From contig JAEUJW010000055.1 in assembly GCA_016793465.1 (NCBI GenBank), forward strand, positions 233,936 to 297,935: 64,000 nt of DNA, read 5' to 3'. The stretch comes from Myxococcales bacterium (lineage in GTDB: Bacteria > Myxococcota > Polyangia > Nannocystales > Nannocystaceae). Positions 15,876 to 24,632 of the stretch are shown one piece after another. The position numbers and the translations under genes were made by a program. A model generated the notes under the pieces. It saw only the letters and a program-made list of their open reading frames with translations. It had not been told where the DNA came from and searched no databases. How positions within the stretch are numbered: position 1 is the first letter of the stretch; each line of letters opens with the position of its first letter.

Positions 15876-16670
15876 ATGAGCAGCAAAAATTCGTCGGCAG
15901 AGATCATCGAGCAGTGGGCGCGGCGCTCGCACGTGGGGGAGATCAGCTTCGGCGAGGCGGTGGTCCGCCTGGCGGAGGTCGGGGTCGAGGCGTACCACGT
16001 GGATTATCGCCGCAACATCGCCACCTACTATACGAGCGCGGACGAGCCGCACACGGTCACGCTCGACGTGCCGGGCGGGGCGATCGCCGGGCCGTTCGAC
16101 GCGGCGAGCGTGCAGGACGCGGTGCGCGGGGCCCAGGTGGGGACGATCCAATATCCGGAGTTCGTGCGGCGGACGCGGGCGGCGGGGTGCGTGGGGTACC
16201 ACGTGTGGATCGCGGGGCGGCACGTGGTGTATCTCGGGCGGCGGGGAGAGACGCACATCGAGCGGTTCCCGGGCACGGCGGCGGCGCGCGGCAACGTCGA
16301 GGTCGTGCGGCGGATCTACGACGCGTTTCAACGCCGCGACGTCGCGGCGGCGCTGGCCCTGTGCGCGCCGGACGTCGTCATCGAGCAGTCGACCGAGGTG
16401 CCGTGGGGCGGGCGCTTCGAGGGGCGCGAGGGGGCGCTGCAATTCTTCGCGGGGCTCGCTCGGGCGCTGCAGTCGGAGGTGAGCTTCGAGGGGTTCATCG
16501 ACGCGGGCGACCGCGTGGTGGTGATCGGGCGCACCCGCGGGACGCTGACCGGCAACGGGCAGGCGTTCGACGTGCCGGTCGCGCACGCCTGGCGGATCCG
16601 CGACGGGCTGGCCGTGCACGCGCTGTTCATGATCGACAACCCGGCCATGCTCGCCGCGCTCGCGCGGTGA
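15876..16670 (+). CDS. DUF1398-like + SnoaL/NTF2-like fusion protein
   Basis: A 264-aa cytosolic protein with GGGAG before ATG 15876. The N-terminal half (ISFGEAVVRLAEVGVEAYHVDY...QYPEFVRRTRAAGCVGYHVWI) resembles DUF1398, with GVEAYHVDYRR and GCVGYHVWIAGRHVVYLGRRG as repeated patterns. The C-terminal ~130 residues (NVEVVRRIYDAFQRRDVAAALALC...WGGRFEGREGALQFF) are a SnoaL-like NTF2 fold with a ligand pocket. NTF2-like domains act as isomerases, cyclases or small-molecule binders; which applies here is open. It is cotranscribed with the MarR regulator, suggesting a role in handling the regulator's ligand. Confidence 0.8.
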   Translation: MSSKNSSAEIIEQWARRSHVGEISFGEAVVRLAEVGVEAYHVDYRRNIATYYTSADEPHTVTLDVPGGAIAGPFDAASVQDAVRGAQVGTIQYPEFVRRTRAAGCVGYHVWIAGRHVVYLGRRGETHIERFPGTAAARGNVEVVRRIYDAFQRRDVAAALALCAPDVVIEQSTEVPWGGRFEGREGALQFFAGLARALQSEVSFEGFIDAGDRVVVIGRTRGTLTGNGQAFDVPVAHAWRIRDGLAVHALFMIDNPAMLAALAR

Positions 16671-16682
16671 ACCCGGCGCCCG

Positions 16683-17939
16683 TCAGGGCCGCGTGTGCAC
16701 GGGGTGGGTGTAGGGCGGCTCGTGATCGAGGATGGGCTGCCAGAACAGACACTCGTCGGGGACCGGCTCGCCGCGGAGGGCGGGGCCGAGGTCGCAGCCG
16801 GCGCCGGCGACGGTGTCGAGCAGCGAGACGAGGGCCTGCAGCGGGACGTCGTCGGCGACGCGGAAGGTGGCGACGACCTCGCTGGGGAACAGGCTCTTCA
16901 GCTTGCGCACGTGCTCGGCGATCGCGGCGCCGGCGGGCATGTCGAAGCGCGTGCCCTCGCCCTGCTGTCCGCGGGTCCGGGCCTCCACGGCGGTGGTCCC
17001 GACGATGAACGTCAGGCCGAGGTCGTGCGCGCGGACGTGGCCGGTCTGCTCGAGCGGGACCGGCAGCCACATGAGCGCGGGCGCGACGAACTGGCCGTGC
17101 AGCTCGACGCCGTCGTGGACCACGAGCTCGTACTCGGAGTATTCGGCGGCGAGGCCGGTGTGCACGACGTCGGCGAGGGTCGCGTAGGGGGTGCTGCGGT
17201 CGGCGTCGATGGTGAGCATGCCGGTCCACGGGCGGCCGGTCGCCTCGGCCCGCTGCTTGGCCCGCGTCGCCGCCGGCTCGAGGGCGGCGACCAGGTCGCG
17301 CGAGACGTGCCGCTCGAACGCGCCGGGCGCGGGGCGCCCCTGGTCGAGCGGATGCACGAGCACGCCGTCGACCATCAGCGCGCCCGCGGTGATGCGGACC
17401 CTCGACTCGGCGCCGCGCAGCGGGGTGCCGGTGCTGCCGCGCGGCGGCGTGAGGCCGGCGGCGGCGTAGTCGTGGGCGGTGAGCAGCGGGGCGGCGAGGC
17501 TGCCGGCGAGCTCGCGGTCGACGCGCTGGGCGAGCAGCCAGTCGAACAGCGCGTGCACGAACAGGTCGTCGCGGGAGAACACGGCGCCGGCGGGCAGCAG
17601 GCCGTAGCGGTCGAGGTCGCACAGCACGCGGGCGCCGTCGAGCTCCCGGGTGACGGCGGTGGCGCCCTCGGCGTGGGTGGCCTCGGGGCACACGCGGGCG
17701 AGCAGGGCCAGCCACGCGGGGTCGGCGGCGGCGGCGGCGGACGACTCGCCGGCGCGGAGGCCCTCGGCGAGCGCGGGCGGGAGCGTGGGGCAGGCCTCGC
17801 CGAGGGCGACGAGGGCGGGGTCGCGTCGTCCGGCCGCGAGCATGGCGACGGCGCGGCGCAGGCGTTCGTCGTCGCAGATCGGTGTGCACGCGGCGAGGCC
17901 GGCGAGGGCCAGCGCGACGAGCCTGGGCGTGACGACCAT
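16683..17939 (-). CDS. Lipoprotein of unknown function
   Basis: A 418-aa protein starting at ATG 17939 with a clean leader (RLVALALAGLAAC; lipobox LAAC) followed by TPICDDE. ATG 17969 is an alternative giving 10 more residues. The mature part begins with an Ala-rich helical region (~20-120). A mixed alpha/beta domain follows that contains VRITAGALMVDGVLVH and GMLTIDADRSTPYATLADVVHTG. The last phrase resembles biopolymer-transport (ExbD-like) periplasmic segments, where a bound small ligand or partner is sensed; this is weak. It stands between the MarR operon (convergent) and an AraC regulator gene on the same strand. Confidence 0.75.
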   Translation of the reverse strand: MVVTPRLVALALAGLAACTPICDDERLRRAVAMLAAGRRDPALVALGEACPTLPPALAEGLRAGESSAAAAADPAWLALLARVCPEATHAEGATAVTRELDGARVLCDLDRYGLLPAGAVFSRDDLFVHALFDWLLAQRVDRELAGSLAAPLLTAHDYAAAGLTPPRGSTGTPLRGAESRVRITAGALMVDGVLVHPLDQGRPAPGAFERHVSRDLVAALEPAATRAKQRAEATGRPWTGMLTIDADRSTPYATLADVVHTGLAAEYSEYELVVHDGVELHGQFVAPALMWLPVPLEQTGHVRAHDLGLTFIVGTTAVEARTRGQQGEGTRFDMPAGAAIAEHVRKLKSLFPSEVVATFRVADDVPLQALVSLLDTVAGAGCDLGPALRGEPVPDECLFWQPILDHEPPYTHPVHTRP

Positions 17940-18041
17940 GGCGGCGATGTTAACCGCGGCGACGCGCACGCGGGCGGGCTTTCTCGCGGGCTGTGGTCGG
18001 CCGCGCGGGCGGACGCGCCCGCGGGCGACGTCGGCGGGCGG

Positions 18042-18938
18042 TCAGGGCTCGCGGGCGTAGCGGCTCGGGGCCTGGCCGACGTGGCGGCTGAAGGCGGCGC
18101 TGAAGCTGCTGGCCGAGCCGTAGCCGACGCGCTCGGCGACCTCGGCGAGGCCGAGCTCGCGGCGGCGCAGCAGGCCGCGGGCCACGGCCATGCGCCACGC
18201 GAGCAGGTACTCGCGCGGCGGCAGGCCGAGCGCGCGGGTGAAGCGCTCGAAGAACGCGGAGCGCGACAGCCCGGCGGACCTCGCCAGCTCGGGCACGGTC
18301 CAGGCGCGCGCGACCTGGGCGTGCATGCGGCGCAGCGCCGGGGCGAGGCGCGGGTCGGCGAGGCCGCGCAGGAGCCCGGGCGGGGCCGCGTCGCCGGCGG
18401 TCGCGCGCAGGGCCTCGATGAGCAGCAGCTCGACCAGGCGGGTCAGCACGAGCTCGCGGCCCGCCCGGCGCGCGCCGGTCTCTTCGGCGACCAGGCGCAC
18501 GAGCAGGCCGAGCCGCTGCGAGCCGCGCACGTGCACGAGCGCGGGCAGCAGCGAGACCAGGAGGCCGGCGTCGGGCGACTCGAACGCGAAGTAGCCGCCG
18601 AGCAGGCGCACGTCGGGGCGGCCGCCGCGGGTGCCGTGGCGGACCTCGCCGGTCGGCATGGGCCCGGCCTTCGGGTCGACGCGCACGGGGGTGACCGGTT
18701 CGAACCCCGACATGGTGAAGCCGGGCGTGGCCGGCAGCAGCACGAAGTCGCCGGCCTCGAGGGTGATGGGGCGCTGGCCGTCGACGGCGAGGCGGCAGCG
18801 CCCCGCGAGCACGGTGCAGAAGCTGGGTCGGCCGAACTCCGAGTAGCGCACGCCCCAGCGCCCCGCGCCGCTGATCGGCTTGGAGAACACGGCGCGCGGC
18901 TGCAGCAGGGTGATGACCTCGGAGAGGGGGTCGTGCAT
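18042..18938 (-). CDS. AraC-family regulator (cupin_6 + HTH_18)
   Basis: A 298-aa regulator starting at ATG 18938 (MHDPLSEVITLLQPR). The N-terminal cupin (~10-190) binds an unknown effector; it contains WGVRYSEFGRPSFCTVLAGRC and LEAGDFVLLPATPGF. The C-terminal ~100 residues have two helix-turn-helices, WTVPELARSAGLSRSAFFERF and LGLAEVAERVGYGSASSFSAAFSR, ending with the AraC signature PSRYAREP. Genes of this type often activate a divergent dehydrogenase/reductase gene, and an SDR gene lies 73 bp away on the other strand with an inverted repeat between them. Confidence 0.92.
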   Translation of the reverse strand: MHDPLSEVITLLQPRAVFSKPISGAGRWGVRYSEFGRPSFCTVLAGRCRLAVDGQRPITLEAGDFVLLPATPGFTMSGFEPVTPVRVDPKAGPMPTGEVRHGTRGGRPDVRLLGGYFAFESPDAGLLVSLLPALVHVRGSQRLGLLVRLVAEETGARRAGRELVLTRLVELLLIEALRATAGDAAPPGLLRGLADPRLAPALRRMHAQVARAWTVPELARSAGLSRSAFFERFTRALGLPPREYLLAWRMAVARGLLRRRELGLAEVAERVGYGSASSFSAAFSRHVGQAPSRYAREP

Positions 18939-18963
18939 GTCCGGACGATCACGCATGAAGATC

Positions 18964-18986
18964 GGACTATACATGATAGATAGTCC
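18964..18986. promoter_or_regulatory. Inverted repeat between araC-type and SDR genes
   Basis: GGACTAT and ATAGTCC form a perfect 7-bp inverted repeat with a 9-bp spacer, 25 bp before each of the two divergent starts. The region is unusually AT-rich for this genome (TATACATGATAGATAG), so it also holds the promoters. It is the likely site of the AraC-type regulator or another dimer. Confidence 0.65.
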
Positions 18987-19011
18987 TGCGCGCGGCCCTT
19001 ATAACCGCCGC

Positions 19012-19767
19012 ATGCCAACGGTACTCATCACTGGTTGTTCGTCGGGATACGGGCTCGAGACGGCGCGGCGCTTCCACGCGGAGGGCTGGCAGGTGATCGC
19101 CAGCATGCGGACGCCGCGCGAGGACGTGCTGCCGCGCGGGCCGCGGCTGCGGGTGCTGGCGCTCGACGTGACGCGCGCCGACAGCGTCGCCGCGGCGATC
19201 GCCGAGTGCGGGCCGATCGACGTGCTGGTCAACAACGCGGGCGTCGGGCTGTTCGGGGCGCTCGAGGCCACGTCGATGTCCGCGGCGCGCGCGGTGTTCG
19301 AGACCAACACGTTCGGGGTGATCGCCATGACGCGGGCCGTGGTCCCGCAGATGCGGGCGCGTCGCTCGGGGGTCATCGTCAACGTCACGTCGAGCGCGGT
19401 GCTCACGCCGATGCCGCTCGTCGCGGTGTACACGGCCAGCAAGCTGGCGGTCGAGGGCTTCACCGCCTCGCTGGCGCACGAGCTCGCGGAGTTCGACGTC
19501 GCGGTCAAGCTGGTCCAGCCGGGCTACGGGCCGGGCACGGCGTTCGCCAGCCACACGCCCGACCTCGCCGACATGATCCCCGAGGCCTACGCTCCGCTCG
19601 CGCAGCGGGCCTTCGCCGGGCTCGGGGAGCTGACGGCGGTGACGACGGCGGCCGACGTCGCGGCGGTCGTGGTCGAGGCGGCCAGCGACCGCTCGGGCCG
19701 GCTGCGCTTCCCCGCCGGCCCAGACGCGGTCGCGCTGGCGCAGGCGGCGCGGCGCGCTCAGGACTGA
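19012..19767 (+). CDS. Short-chain dehydrogenase/reductase (SDR)
   Basis: A 251-aa classical SDR. The nucleotide-binding motif is TGCSSGYG (TGxxxGxG), NNAG is present, and the catalytic triad is Ser in VNVTSSAV with Tyr and Lys in YTASK. The lack of an Asp after beta-2 (ASMRTPRE) suggests NADP(H) preference. It oxidises or reduces an unknown carbonyl substrate. It is divergent from the AraC-type regulator, which is its likely activator, and converges on the DUF4215 lipoprotein gene with a 13-bp gap. Confidence 0.9.
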   Translation: MPTVLITGCSSGYGLETARRFHAEGWQVIASMRTPREDVLPRGPRLRVLALDVTRADSVAAAIAECGPIDVLVNNAGVGLFGALEATSMSAARAVFETNTFGVIAMTRAVVPQMRARRSGVIVNVTSSAVLTPMPLVAVYTASKLAVEGFTASLAHELAEFDVAVKLVQPGYGPGTAFASHTPDLADMIPEAYAPLAQRAFAGLGELTAVTTAADVAAVVVEAASDRSGRLRFPAGPDAVALAQAARRAQD

Positions 19768-19780
19768 GGGGCGGCGGCGG

Positions 19781-21433
19781 TCACAGGCTCGGGAGCACGT
19801 CGACGCCGGCCGGGGTGGCGATGTTGATCATGCCGGTCGGCTGGTCGGCGGCGTTGAACACGACCACGCGGTTGTTCTCGTAGCAGGTCACGTAGAGCGT
19901 GTCGGCGGCGTCGGCGGCGATGTTGCGCAGCTGGCCGACGCAGGCGACGGCGACCTTCTTCTTGAACACGCCGAGCTTGTCGAACACGTAGTAGGCGGCC
20001 TGGTCCTGGCCGGTGACCACGACGTCGGCGTTGCTGCGGGTGGTCACGCCGAACGCGGTGGCGAGCCCGCCGCCGTTGAAGGTGCCGACGTAGACCAGGC
20101 CGGGGTTCCAGCGCTGCATGGGGCCGCCGCCGAACGACGACAGGTAGAACTCGCCCTGCGGGCCGAAGGCGGTCGAGCGCAGGTTCTGGCCGCCCGGCGA
20201 GGCGATCGTGCCCATGTCGGCGCCGGCCAGCGAGAGCACGCGGATGGTCGCCATGCCCGAGCCGGAGAAGTAGGCCCGGTCGTCCTTCACGGTCGCGCCG
20301 TAGAGGTTGCCCTGGACCAGGCCGGCGCCGATGTCGGCGGTCGCCTTGGTCGCGAGGTCGACGGTGCGCACGACGCTGCCCTGGCCGACGTAGAGCTTGC
20401 CGTTGCCGCCGACGGCCACCGACTGCGCGTTGGACAGGCCGGGGTAGCTGTCGAGCAGGGTCAGGGTGGTCGGCTCGTAGATGTTGGCGACGCCGAGCGA
20501 GTTGCTGACGACCACCAGGCAGCCCTTGCCCTCGACGCAGTCGTTGTTGACCTGGCAGGCGTTGGTGCACTCGTCGTCGTCGACGCCGTTGCCGTCGTCG
20601 CACTGCTCGACGCCGGCCTGGACGAACCCGTCGCCGCAGCTGGCGGCGGCGCAGGTGTCGAGGCAGGCGTCGGTGTTGTCCGGGTTCTGGTCGTCGCAGT
20701 CCTCGACGCCGGCCTGGACGAAGCCGTCGCCGCACGCCGCGGCGGCGCAGGTGTCGAGGCAGGCGTCGGTGTTGTCGGGGTTCATGTCGTCGCATGCCTC
20801 GACGCCGGCCTGGACGAAGCCGTCGCCGCAGCTGGCGGCGGCGCAGGTGTCGAGGCACTCGTCGGTGTTGTCCGGGTTCATGTCGTCGCAGGCCTCGACG
20901 CCGGCCTGGACGAAGCCGTCGCCGCAGCTGGCGGCGGCGCAGGTGTCGAGGCACTCGTCGGTGTTGTCCGGGTTCTGATCGTCGCAGTCCTCGCCGGCCT
21001 CGACCACGCCGTTGCCGCACTCGGCGCCCGGCTGCTCGCACAGGCCGTCGACGCACACGAGCGGGTCGTCGCACGCGTCGCCCGGGCCGCAGTCGCAGCC
21101 CTCGCTGCCGATCGCGCAGCCGGTCGTGCCGGTCGAGGTGTCGCCGCTGGAGGTGTCGCCCGCGGTGGTCTCGCCGCTCGTGGTGGCGCCGGTGGTCGGG
21201 TCGACGGCGCCGGACGAGGATGCATCGTCGCCGCCGGTCATGCCCGAGGTCGAGGTCGGAGGATCGGTGGACGGCGCCGACGTGGGCGCGCCGGTGTCGG
21301 TGCCCGGCGCGTCGCCCGTGGACGAGCCCGAGCTCGTGTTGGTGTCGGTCACGACCGTGCCGTCGTCGCCGCAAGCCGAGGACCAGACCAACCCCACCGT
21401 CAACAACGCCGAGTTCCACCGCATCGAGAGCAT
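19781..21433 (-). CDS. DUF4215 repeat lipoprotein with beta-propeller C-terminus
   Basis: A 550-aa surface lipoprotein (547 from ATG 21424); the lipobox Cys is in WSSAC. A ~75-residue Thr/Ser/Gly linker is followed by [19 protein letters not shown] and then five DUF4215/myxococcus Cys-rich units of ~32 residues (pattern [26 protein letters not shown]). The C-terminal ~280 residues carry repeated blades such as [26 protein letters not shown] and [17 protein letters not shown], a propeller of the NHL/YVTN kind. Disulfide-stapled stalk plus propeller suggests surface adhesion or sensing. DNA of the middle repeats is nearly identical. Confidence 0.9.
   Translation of the reverse strand: MLSMRWNSALLTVGLVWSSACGDDGTVVTDTNTSSGSSTGDAPGTDTGAPTSAPSTDPPTSTSGMTGGDDASSSGAVDPTTGATTSGETTAGDTSSGDTSTGTTGCAIGSEGCDCGPGDACDDPLVCVDGLCEQPGAECGNGVVEAGEDCDDQNPDNTDECLDTCAAASCGDGFVQAGVEACDDMNPDNTDECLDTCAAASCGDGFVQAGVEACDDMNPDNTDACLDTCAAAACGDGFVQAGVEDCDDQNPDNTDACLDTCAAASCGDGFVQAGVEQCDDGNGVDDDECTNACQVNNDCVEGKGCLVVVSNSLGVANIYEPTTLTLLDSYPGLSNAQSVAVGGNGKLYVGQGSVVRTVDLATKATADIGAGLVQGNLYGATVKDDRAYFSGSGMATIRVLSLAGADMGTIASPGGQNLRSTAFGPQGEFYLSSFGGGPMQRWNPGLVYVGTFNGGGLATAFGVTTRSNADVVVTGQDQAAYYVFDKLGVFKKKVAVACVGQLRNIAADAADTLYVTCYENNRVVVFNAADQPTGMINIATPAGVDVLPSL
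20596..20990 (-). repeat. Tandem ~96-bp coding repeats (DUF4215 units)
   Basis: Four successive ~96-bp units encode the Cys-rich repeats of the lipoprotein above. Two neighbours differ by only a few bases, so copy number has changed recently by slippage or unequal exchange. Unit length is a multiple of three, so the frame is kept. Confidence 0.85.
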
Positions 21434-21499
21434 CCGGCGATGCTGCAGGGTAACGCCCCGGCTGGCAATAGCGCCGGATCGTCCGGGCCATGTCGAGGT

Positions 21500-21513
21500 T
21501 GTCTCAAGAGACA
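21500..21513. promoter_or_regulatory. Palindrome TGTCTC-AA-GAGACA
   Basis: A perfect 6+2+6 inverted repeat lies between the divergent DUF4215 lipoprotein and the repeat-rich exported protein. The same half-site, with AT at the centre, recurs at 25057-25074 before the AhpD-like gene. Two hits 3.5 kb apart suggest one regulator, of TetR or MarR kind by the shape of the site. Confidence 0.55.
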
Positions 21514-21571
21514 GATCATGCTCGAATGTTTACATGGCGGCAGAGCGGCCGGAGGAGGCCGAATTTCGGGC

Positions 21572-21602
21572 TTGACGTGAAAACTACACATGTAGTACTA
21601 CA
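21572..21602 (+). promoter_or_regulatory. Putative promoter with 12-bp palindrome
   Basis: TTGACG (21572-21577) is a good -35 box for the exported protein at 21650. About 13-19 bp downstream the AT-rich perfect palindrome TGTAGTACTACA (21591-21602) covers the expected -10 region. This again looks like a repressor site over a promoter; the exact -10 hexamer is ambiguous. Confidence 0.5.
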
Positions 21603-21649
21603 GTTGTCGTCAATCGCCGGCGTAGCGGCCGGCGCGGAGGACCACGACG

Positions 21650-22552
21650 ATGAAAGCTCCTGCGATCGATCCTGCCGGTCGAGCCGGCGTCCCTGCTCCC
21701 ACCCTGTCCCGGCGCTGGCGTGTGCTGCTCGCGGCGACGCTGCTGGCGCTGGCCCCGGGGCTGGCGAGCGCGGAGGCGGCCCAGGGCGACGAGTGGCCGA
21801 CGACGCCGGATCGCGGGCCGGGCTCGCCGCGGAAGATCCCGTGGCTGCGCTTCTCGGGCGACCCGAACGCGTCGGTGGTCGTGGTGCCCGAGCGCGGGGT
21901 GCACGCGCGCGAGGTGGTCATCGTCCGCGAGCACGAGCCGTTGACCGCGCGCCAGCGCCGGCTGCTCCGCCGGGCCGAGCGGCACGCCGAGAAGGCGGCC
22001 GACCTGCGCAAGAAGGCCGGCGACCGCGAGACCCGCGACCGCTACGCGGTGGTCGTGCCGGCGCTGTCGGTCGTGCACGCGCCGCCCGCTCCGCCGGCGC
22101 CGCCGCGGCCGGTGGTGGTCCAGCGCTCGACGCCCGAGGTGCACGTGGTCCACGTCGAGCACGAGGAGCACGAGGAGCACGAGGAGCACGACGACTGCCG
22201 CGACGAGCACGAGCGCGGCGACGACGACGGCGACGACGGGCATGAGCGCGGTCCGGTGGTGATCGACGCGGGCAAGATCTCGGCGGACATCGAGCGACAG
22301 GTAGCCCAGGCCCTGCGCGAGGCCGACGTGGAGCGGAAGGTCGAGCACGCCCTGCGGCAGGTCGAGCGGGCCCGCGAGCAGACCGAGCGGGCGCGCGAGC
22401 GGGCCCAGCGGGACGGCGAGCGGGCGCGCGAGCAGGCCGAGCGGGCGCGCGAGGGGGCCGAGCGGGCGCGCGAGGGGGCCCAGCGGGCGCGCGAGGGGGC
22501 CCAGCGGGCGCGCGAGCGGGTGGAGCGCGACCGGCAGCGCGGGCGACGCTGA
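21650..22552 (+). CDS. Exported low-complexity protein (His/Glu-rich segment, Arg/Glu coiled coil)
   Basis: A 300-aa protein with a clear Sec signal peptide (RRWRVLLAATLLALAPGLASA, cut near residue 41). The mature part has IPWLRFSGDPNASVVVVPERG, a charged helix and a Pro/Ala linker. Next is a striking HVVHVEHEEHEEHEEHDD stretch that could bind metal, and then an acidic patch. The last ~110 residues are a continuous helix with seven-residue periodicity (QVERAREQTERARERAQ...), encoded by 21-bp repeats. No family recognised. Alternating Arg and Glu without a hydrophobic seam suggests a single alpha-helix or a surface-charged coil rather than a classic coiled coil. Confidence 0.72.
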   Translation: MKAPAIDPAGRAGVPAPTLSRRWRVLLAATLLALAPGLASAEAAQGDEWPTTPDRGPGSPRKIPWLRFSGDPNASVVVVPERGVHAREVVIVREHEPLTARQRRLLRRAERHAEKAADLRKKAGDRETRDRYAVVVPALSVVHAPPAPPAPPRPVVVQRSTPEVHVVHVEHEEHEEHEEHDDCRDEHERGDDDGDDGHERGPVVIDAGKISADIERQVAQALREADVERKVEHALRQVERAREQTERARERAQRDGERAREQAERAREGAERAREGAQRAREGAQRARERVERDRQRGRR

Positions 22553-22563
22553 CGCCAGCCTCG

Positions 22564-22699
22564 GCGGAGCTCGCGGGCGACGTCGGCGCCAGGTTCAGCG
22601 GAGCTCGCGGGCGACGCTGACGCCAGCCTCGGCGGAGCTCGCGGGCGACGCCGGCGCCAGGTGTCAGCGGAGCTCGCGGGCGACGCTGGCGGCGACGTA
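22564..22699. repeat. Imperfect ~34-bp tandem repeat copied from the 3' end of a gene
   Basis: The core GGAGCTCGCGGGCGACG begins at 22566, 22600, 22634 and 22669, that is every 34, 34 and 35 bp. The copy at 22669 is the genuine 3' end of the minus-strand FAD oxidoreductase gene (its last codons). The others lie outside the gene, between two convergent genes, and a partial copy may reach into 22530-22560. Confidence 0.85.
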
Positions 22700-23881
22700 G
22701 CGGCCGCTGATCATGCTGGCGACGATGCCGCGGAAGCGGCCGCAGGCGTCGCCGGCGACCCACACGCCCGGGGCAATTTTCAGCGCGCCGTCGTCGTCGG
22801 GGTAGTCGCCGACGCCCTCGATGCAGGGCGTGTGGGCCACGGCGCTGCGGTCGGCGAGCAGGCCGGGGCTCCAGGCGGCGAGGCGCTCGACCGCGTGGAG
22901 CACGGCCGCCGCGCCGGCGTCGCCGAAGCTCGGAGCGAGGGCCGCGAGGTCGAGGGCCGCGAGCGGGAGGCTGCGCGCGGGCGCGGTGAACAGGCGCGCG
23001 GCGACGCTGTCGGCGAGCGCGCGGTCGGTCGTGCGCACGAGCAGGCCGAGGTTGCTGCGGCCGCTCGGCGGGCCGTCGGCGCGGCCGGAGCGGGCGACCA
23101 CGCCGTGGGTCTCGCCGGTGACGACCTCGCCGTCGCGGCACACGCAGAAGGTTCGAACCTCGGTGGTGCCGTCGGGGTCGAGGAGGCGCAGCTTGGGGTC
23201 GACGCCGACGAGCCGGCGGAACAGCGGGGCGTCGCGCAGCGACTCGATGCGCAGGCCGAACTCGAGGCGGCGGAAGGTCGCACGCGCGGACAGCGGGGCC
23301 AGCCACGGGACGATCCACCGCGGCGAGAGCCGCCCGGTCGCCAGCACCAGCGCGCGCGTCGACAGGGTCCGGCGCGCGCCGTCACGGTCGACTTCGAGGA
23401 GGATCTCGTCGCCCTCGCGGCGGGCCGCGAGCACGCGGGTCGCCGGCGACAGCGCGGCGCAGGCGGACGCGAGCTCGGCGATGGTGTCCATGCGCGCGGC
23501 GAGCGGCATGTAGATCGAGGGGTAGCGCTTGAAGCTCCACGCGCCGGGGCGCCCGGGCGCGGGGGGGTCGCGCCGCCACGGCTCGGCGACGACGCCGTGG
23601 CGGGCGAGCAGGGCGGCGGTGGCGGCGAAGGCGGCGCCGAGGCGCTCGGGGTCCGGCAGCTGCCACAGCGCGGTGGCCGCGGGCCAGAACGAGTGCTTGC
23701 CGTCGGAGAACAGGCCGGCGCCGCCGATGCCGCCGAGGATCTCCCGCGGGTCGTTGCGATCGCGGCGCGTGTGGTCGCGGCCCTGGTCGAGGACGAGGCA
23801 GTCGAGGGTCGACGAGAGCGCGGCGCCGGCGGACAGTCCGGCCGGGCCGGCGCCGACGACGATGACGTCGTGCTGGGCCAT
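22664..23881 (-). CDS. FAD-dependent oxidoreductase (COG2509-like)
   Basis: A 405-aa flavoprotein. The Rossmann motif VIVVGAGPAGLSAG begins at residue 6, and GIGGAGLFSDGKHSFWP resembles the GGAG-x-x-SDGK block of uncharacterised FAD dehydrogenases (COG2509). The second FAD motif is TRALVLATGRLSPRWI, and the C-terminal GVWVAGDACGRFRGIVASMISG positions the flavin. There is no membrane segment. Electron partner and substrate unknown. Start ATG 23881 gives MAQHDVIVV. It is divergent from the duplicated-domain protein at 23963 (81-bp gap). Its final codons are the template of a tandem repeat that continues past the stop. Confidence 0.87.
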   Translation of the reverse strand: MAQHDVIVVGAGPAGLSAGAALSSTLDCLVLDQGRDHTRRDRNDPREILGGIGGAGLFSDGKHSFWPAATALWQLPDPERLGAAFAATAALLARHGVVAEPWRRDPPAPGRPGAWSFKRYPSIYMPLAARMDTIAELASACAALSPATRVLAARREGDEILLEVDRDGARRTLSTRALVLATGRLSPRWIVPWLAPLSARATFRRLEFGLRIESLRDAPLFRRLVGVDPKLRLLDPDGTTEVRTFCVCRDGEVVTGETHGVVARSGRADGPPSGRSNLGLLVRTTDRALADSVAARLFTAPARSLPLAALDLAALAPSFGDAGAAAVLHAVERLAAWSPGLLADRSAVAHTPCIEGVGDYPDDDGALKIAPGVWVAGDACGRFRGIVASMISGRYVAASVARELR

Positions 23882-23962
23882 GCGAGCGCCCGAGGGTGGC
23901 ACACCTCGGCGGATGAATGCGCGCGTGGACCGTGCGCGCGGGCGGCGGCATCATGCGGGAGC

Positions 23963-24625
23963 ATGCAGGAGACGGTCACCGGGGCCTTCGAGATCCACGT
24001 GTTCGTGCTGCCGCTCGACCCGAGCCCGGCCGAGGCCGAGGCCTTCAAGACCGCCTGCGGGGGGCGTATGAAGGCGCTCCTATTGAACCTCGACTATGTG
24101 GGGAGAGGGTTCGTGGGGGTGCTGCAGACGTCGCGGTATGTGCAAGGAGACGTGGCGCTGGCGCGCGCGGCGGCGGCCGAGGACGCGGCGATCCTGCGGG
24201 CCGCGGGGTTCGAGGTGATCCGCGAGAAGGTCGAGGCGCTGGCGAGCTGCGACGGCGTGCCGGCCGACGCGGCGGCGGGGGTGCGCTCGCCGGAGGACCG
24301 GTACTTCGAATTTCACGTGCTCGTCGATCGTCCGGGGCAGAGCATCGACGACGCGGACGTGGCCTCGCTGCGCGGGGTGGCGGAGCGGTTCGCGCGGGAG
24401 CTGGGCACGCCGGTGCCGCTGTCGTACAACGCGCTGAAGCCGGCGCAGCGGTTCTTAAACTTGCGGGCGCGGGGCGTGGGCCTGGCCGAGGCGATGGCGC
24501 CGGTGCGTGCGCTCGAGCGCACGATCGCGGGCATGGACGGGCTCGTCGTCAAGAAGGTGATCGCCGAGTACATCTGCTTCGATTCGAACCGGGCGGTCGA
24601 CAACGGCTGGCTCGAGCCGGCCTGA
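23963..24625 (+). CDS. Hypothetical protein with two homologous halves
   Basis: A 220-aa soluble protein; GGGAG lies directly before ATG 23963. The two halves align by eye. FEIHVFVLPLDP (residues ~8-19) matches FEFHVLVDRPGQ (~115-126), and AGFEVIREKVEA matches DGLVVKKVIAEY at the end of each half. So it is an internal duplication of a ~100-residue alpha/beta domain. SYNALKPAQRFLNLRARGVG is a striking conserved-looking stretch in half two. I do not recognise the family. It is divergent from the FAD oxidoreductase and is followed by gene debris. Confidence 0.72.
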   Translation: MQETVTGAFEIHVFVLPLDPSPAEAEAFKTACGGRMKALLLNLDYVGRGFVGVLQTSRYVQGDVALARAAAAEDAAILRAAGFEVIREKVEALASCDGVPADAAAGVRSPEDRYFEFHVLVDRPGQSIDDADVASLRGVAERFARELGTPVPLSYNALKPAQRFLNLRARGVGLAEAMAPVRALERTIAGMDGLVVKKVIAEYICFDSNRAVDNGWLEPA

Positions 24626-24632
24626 TCGTCCG

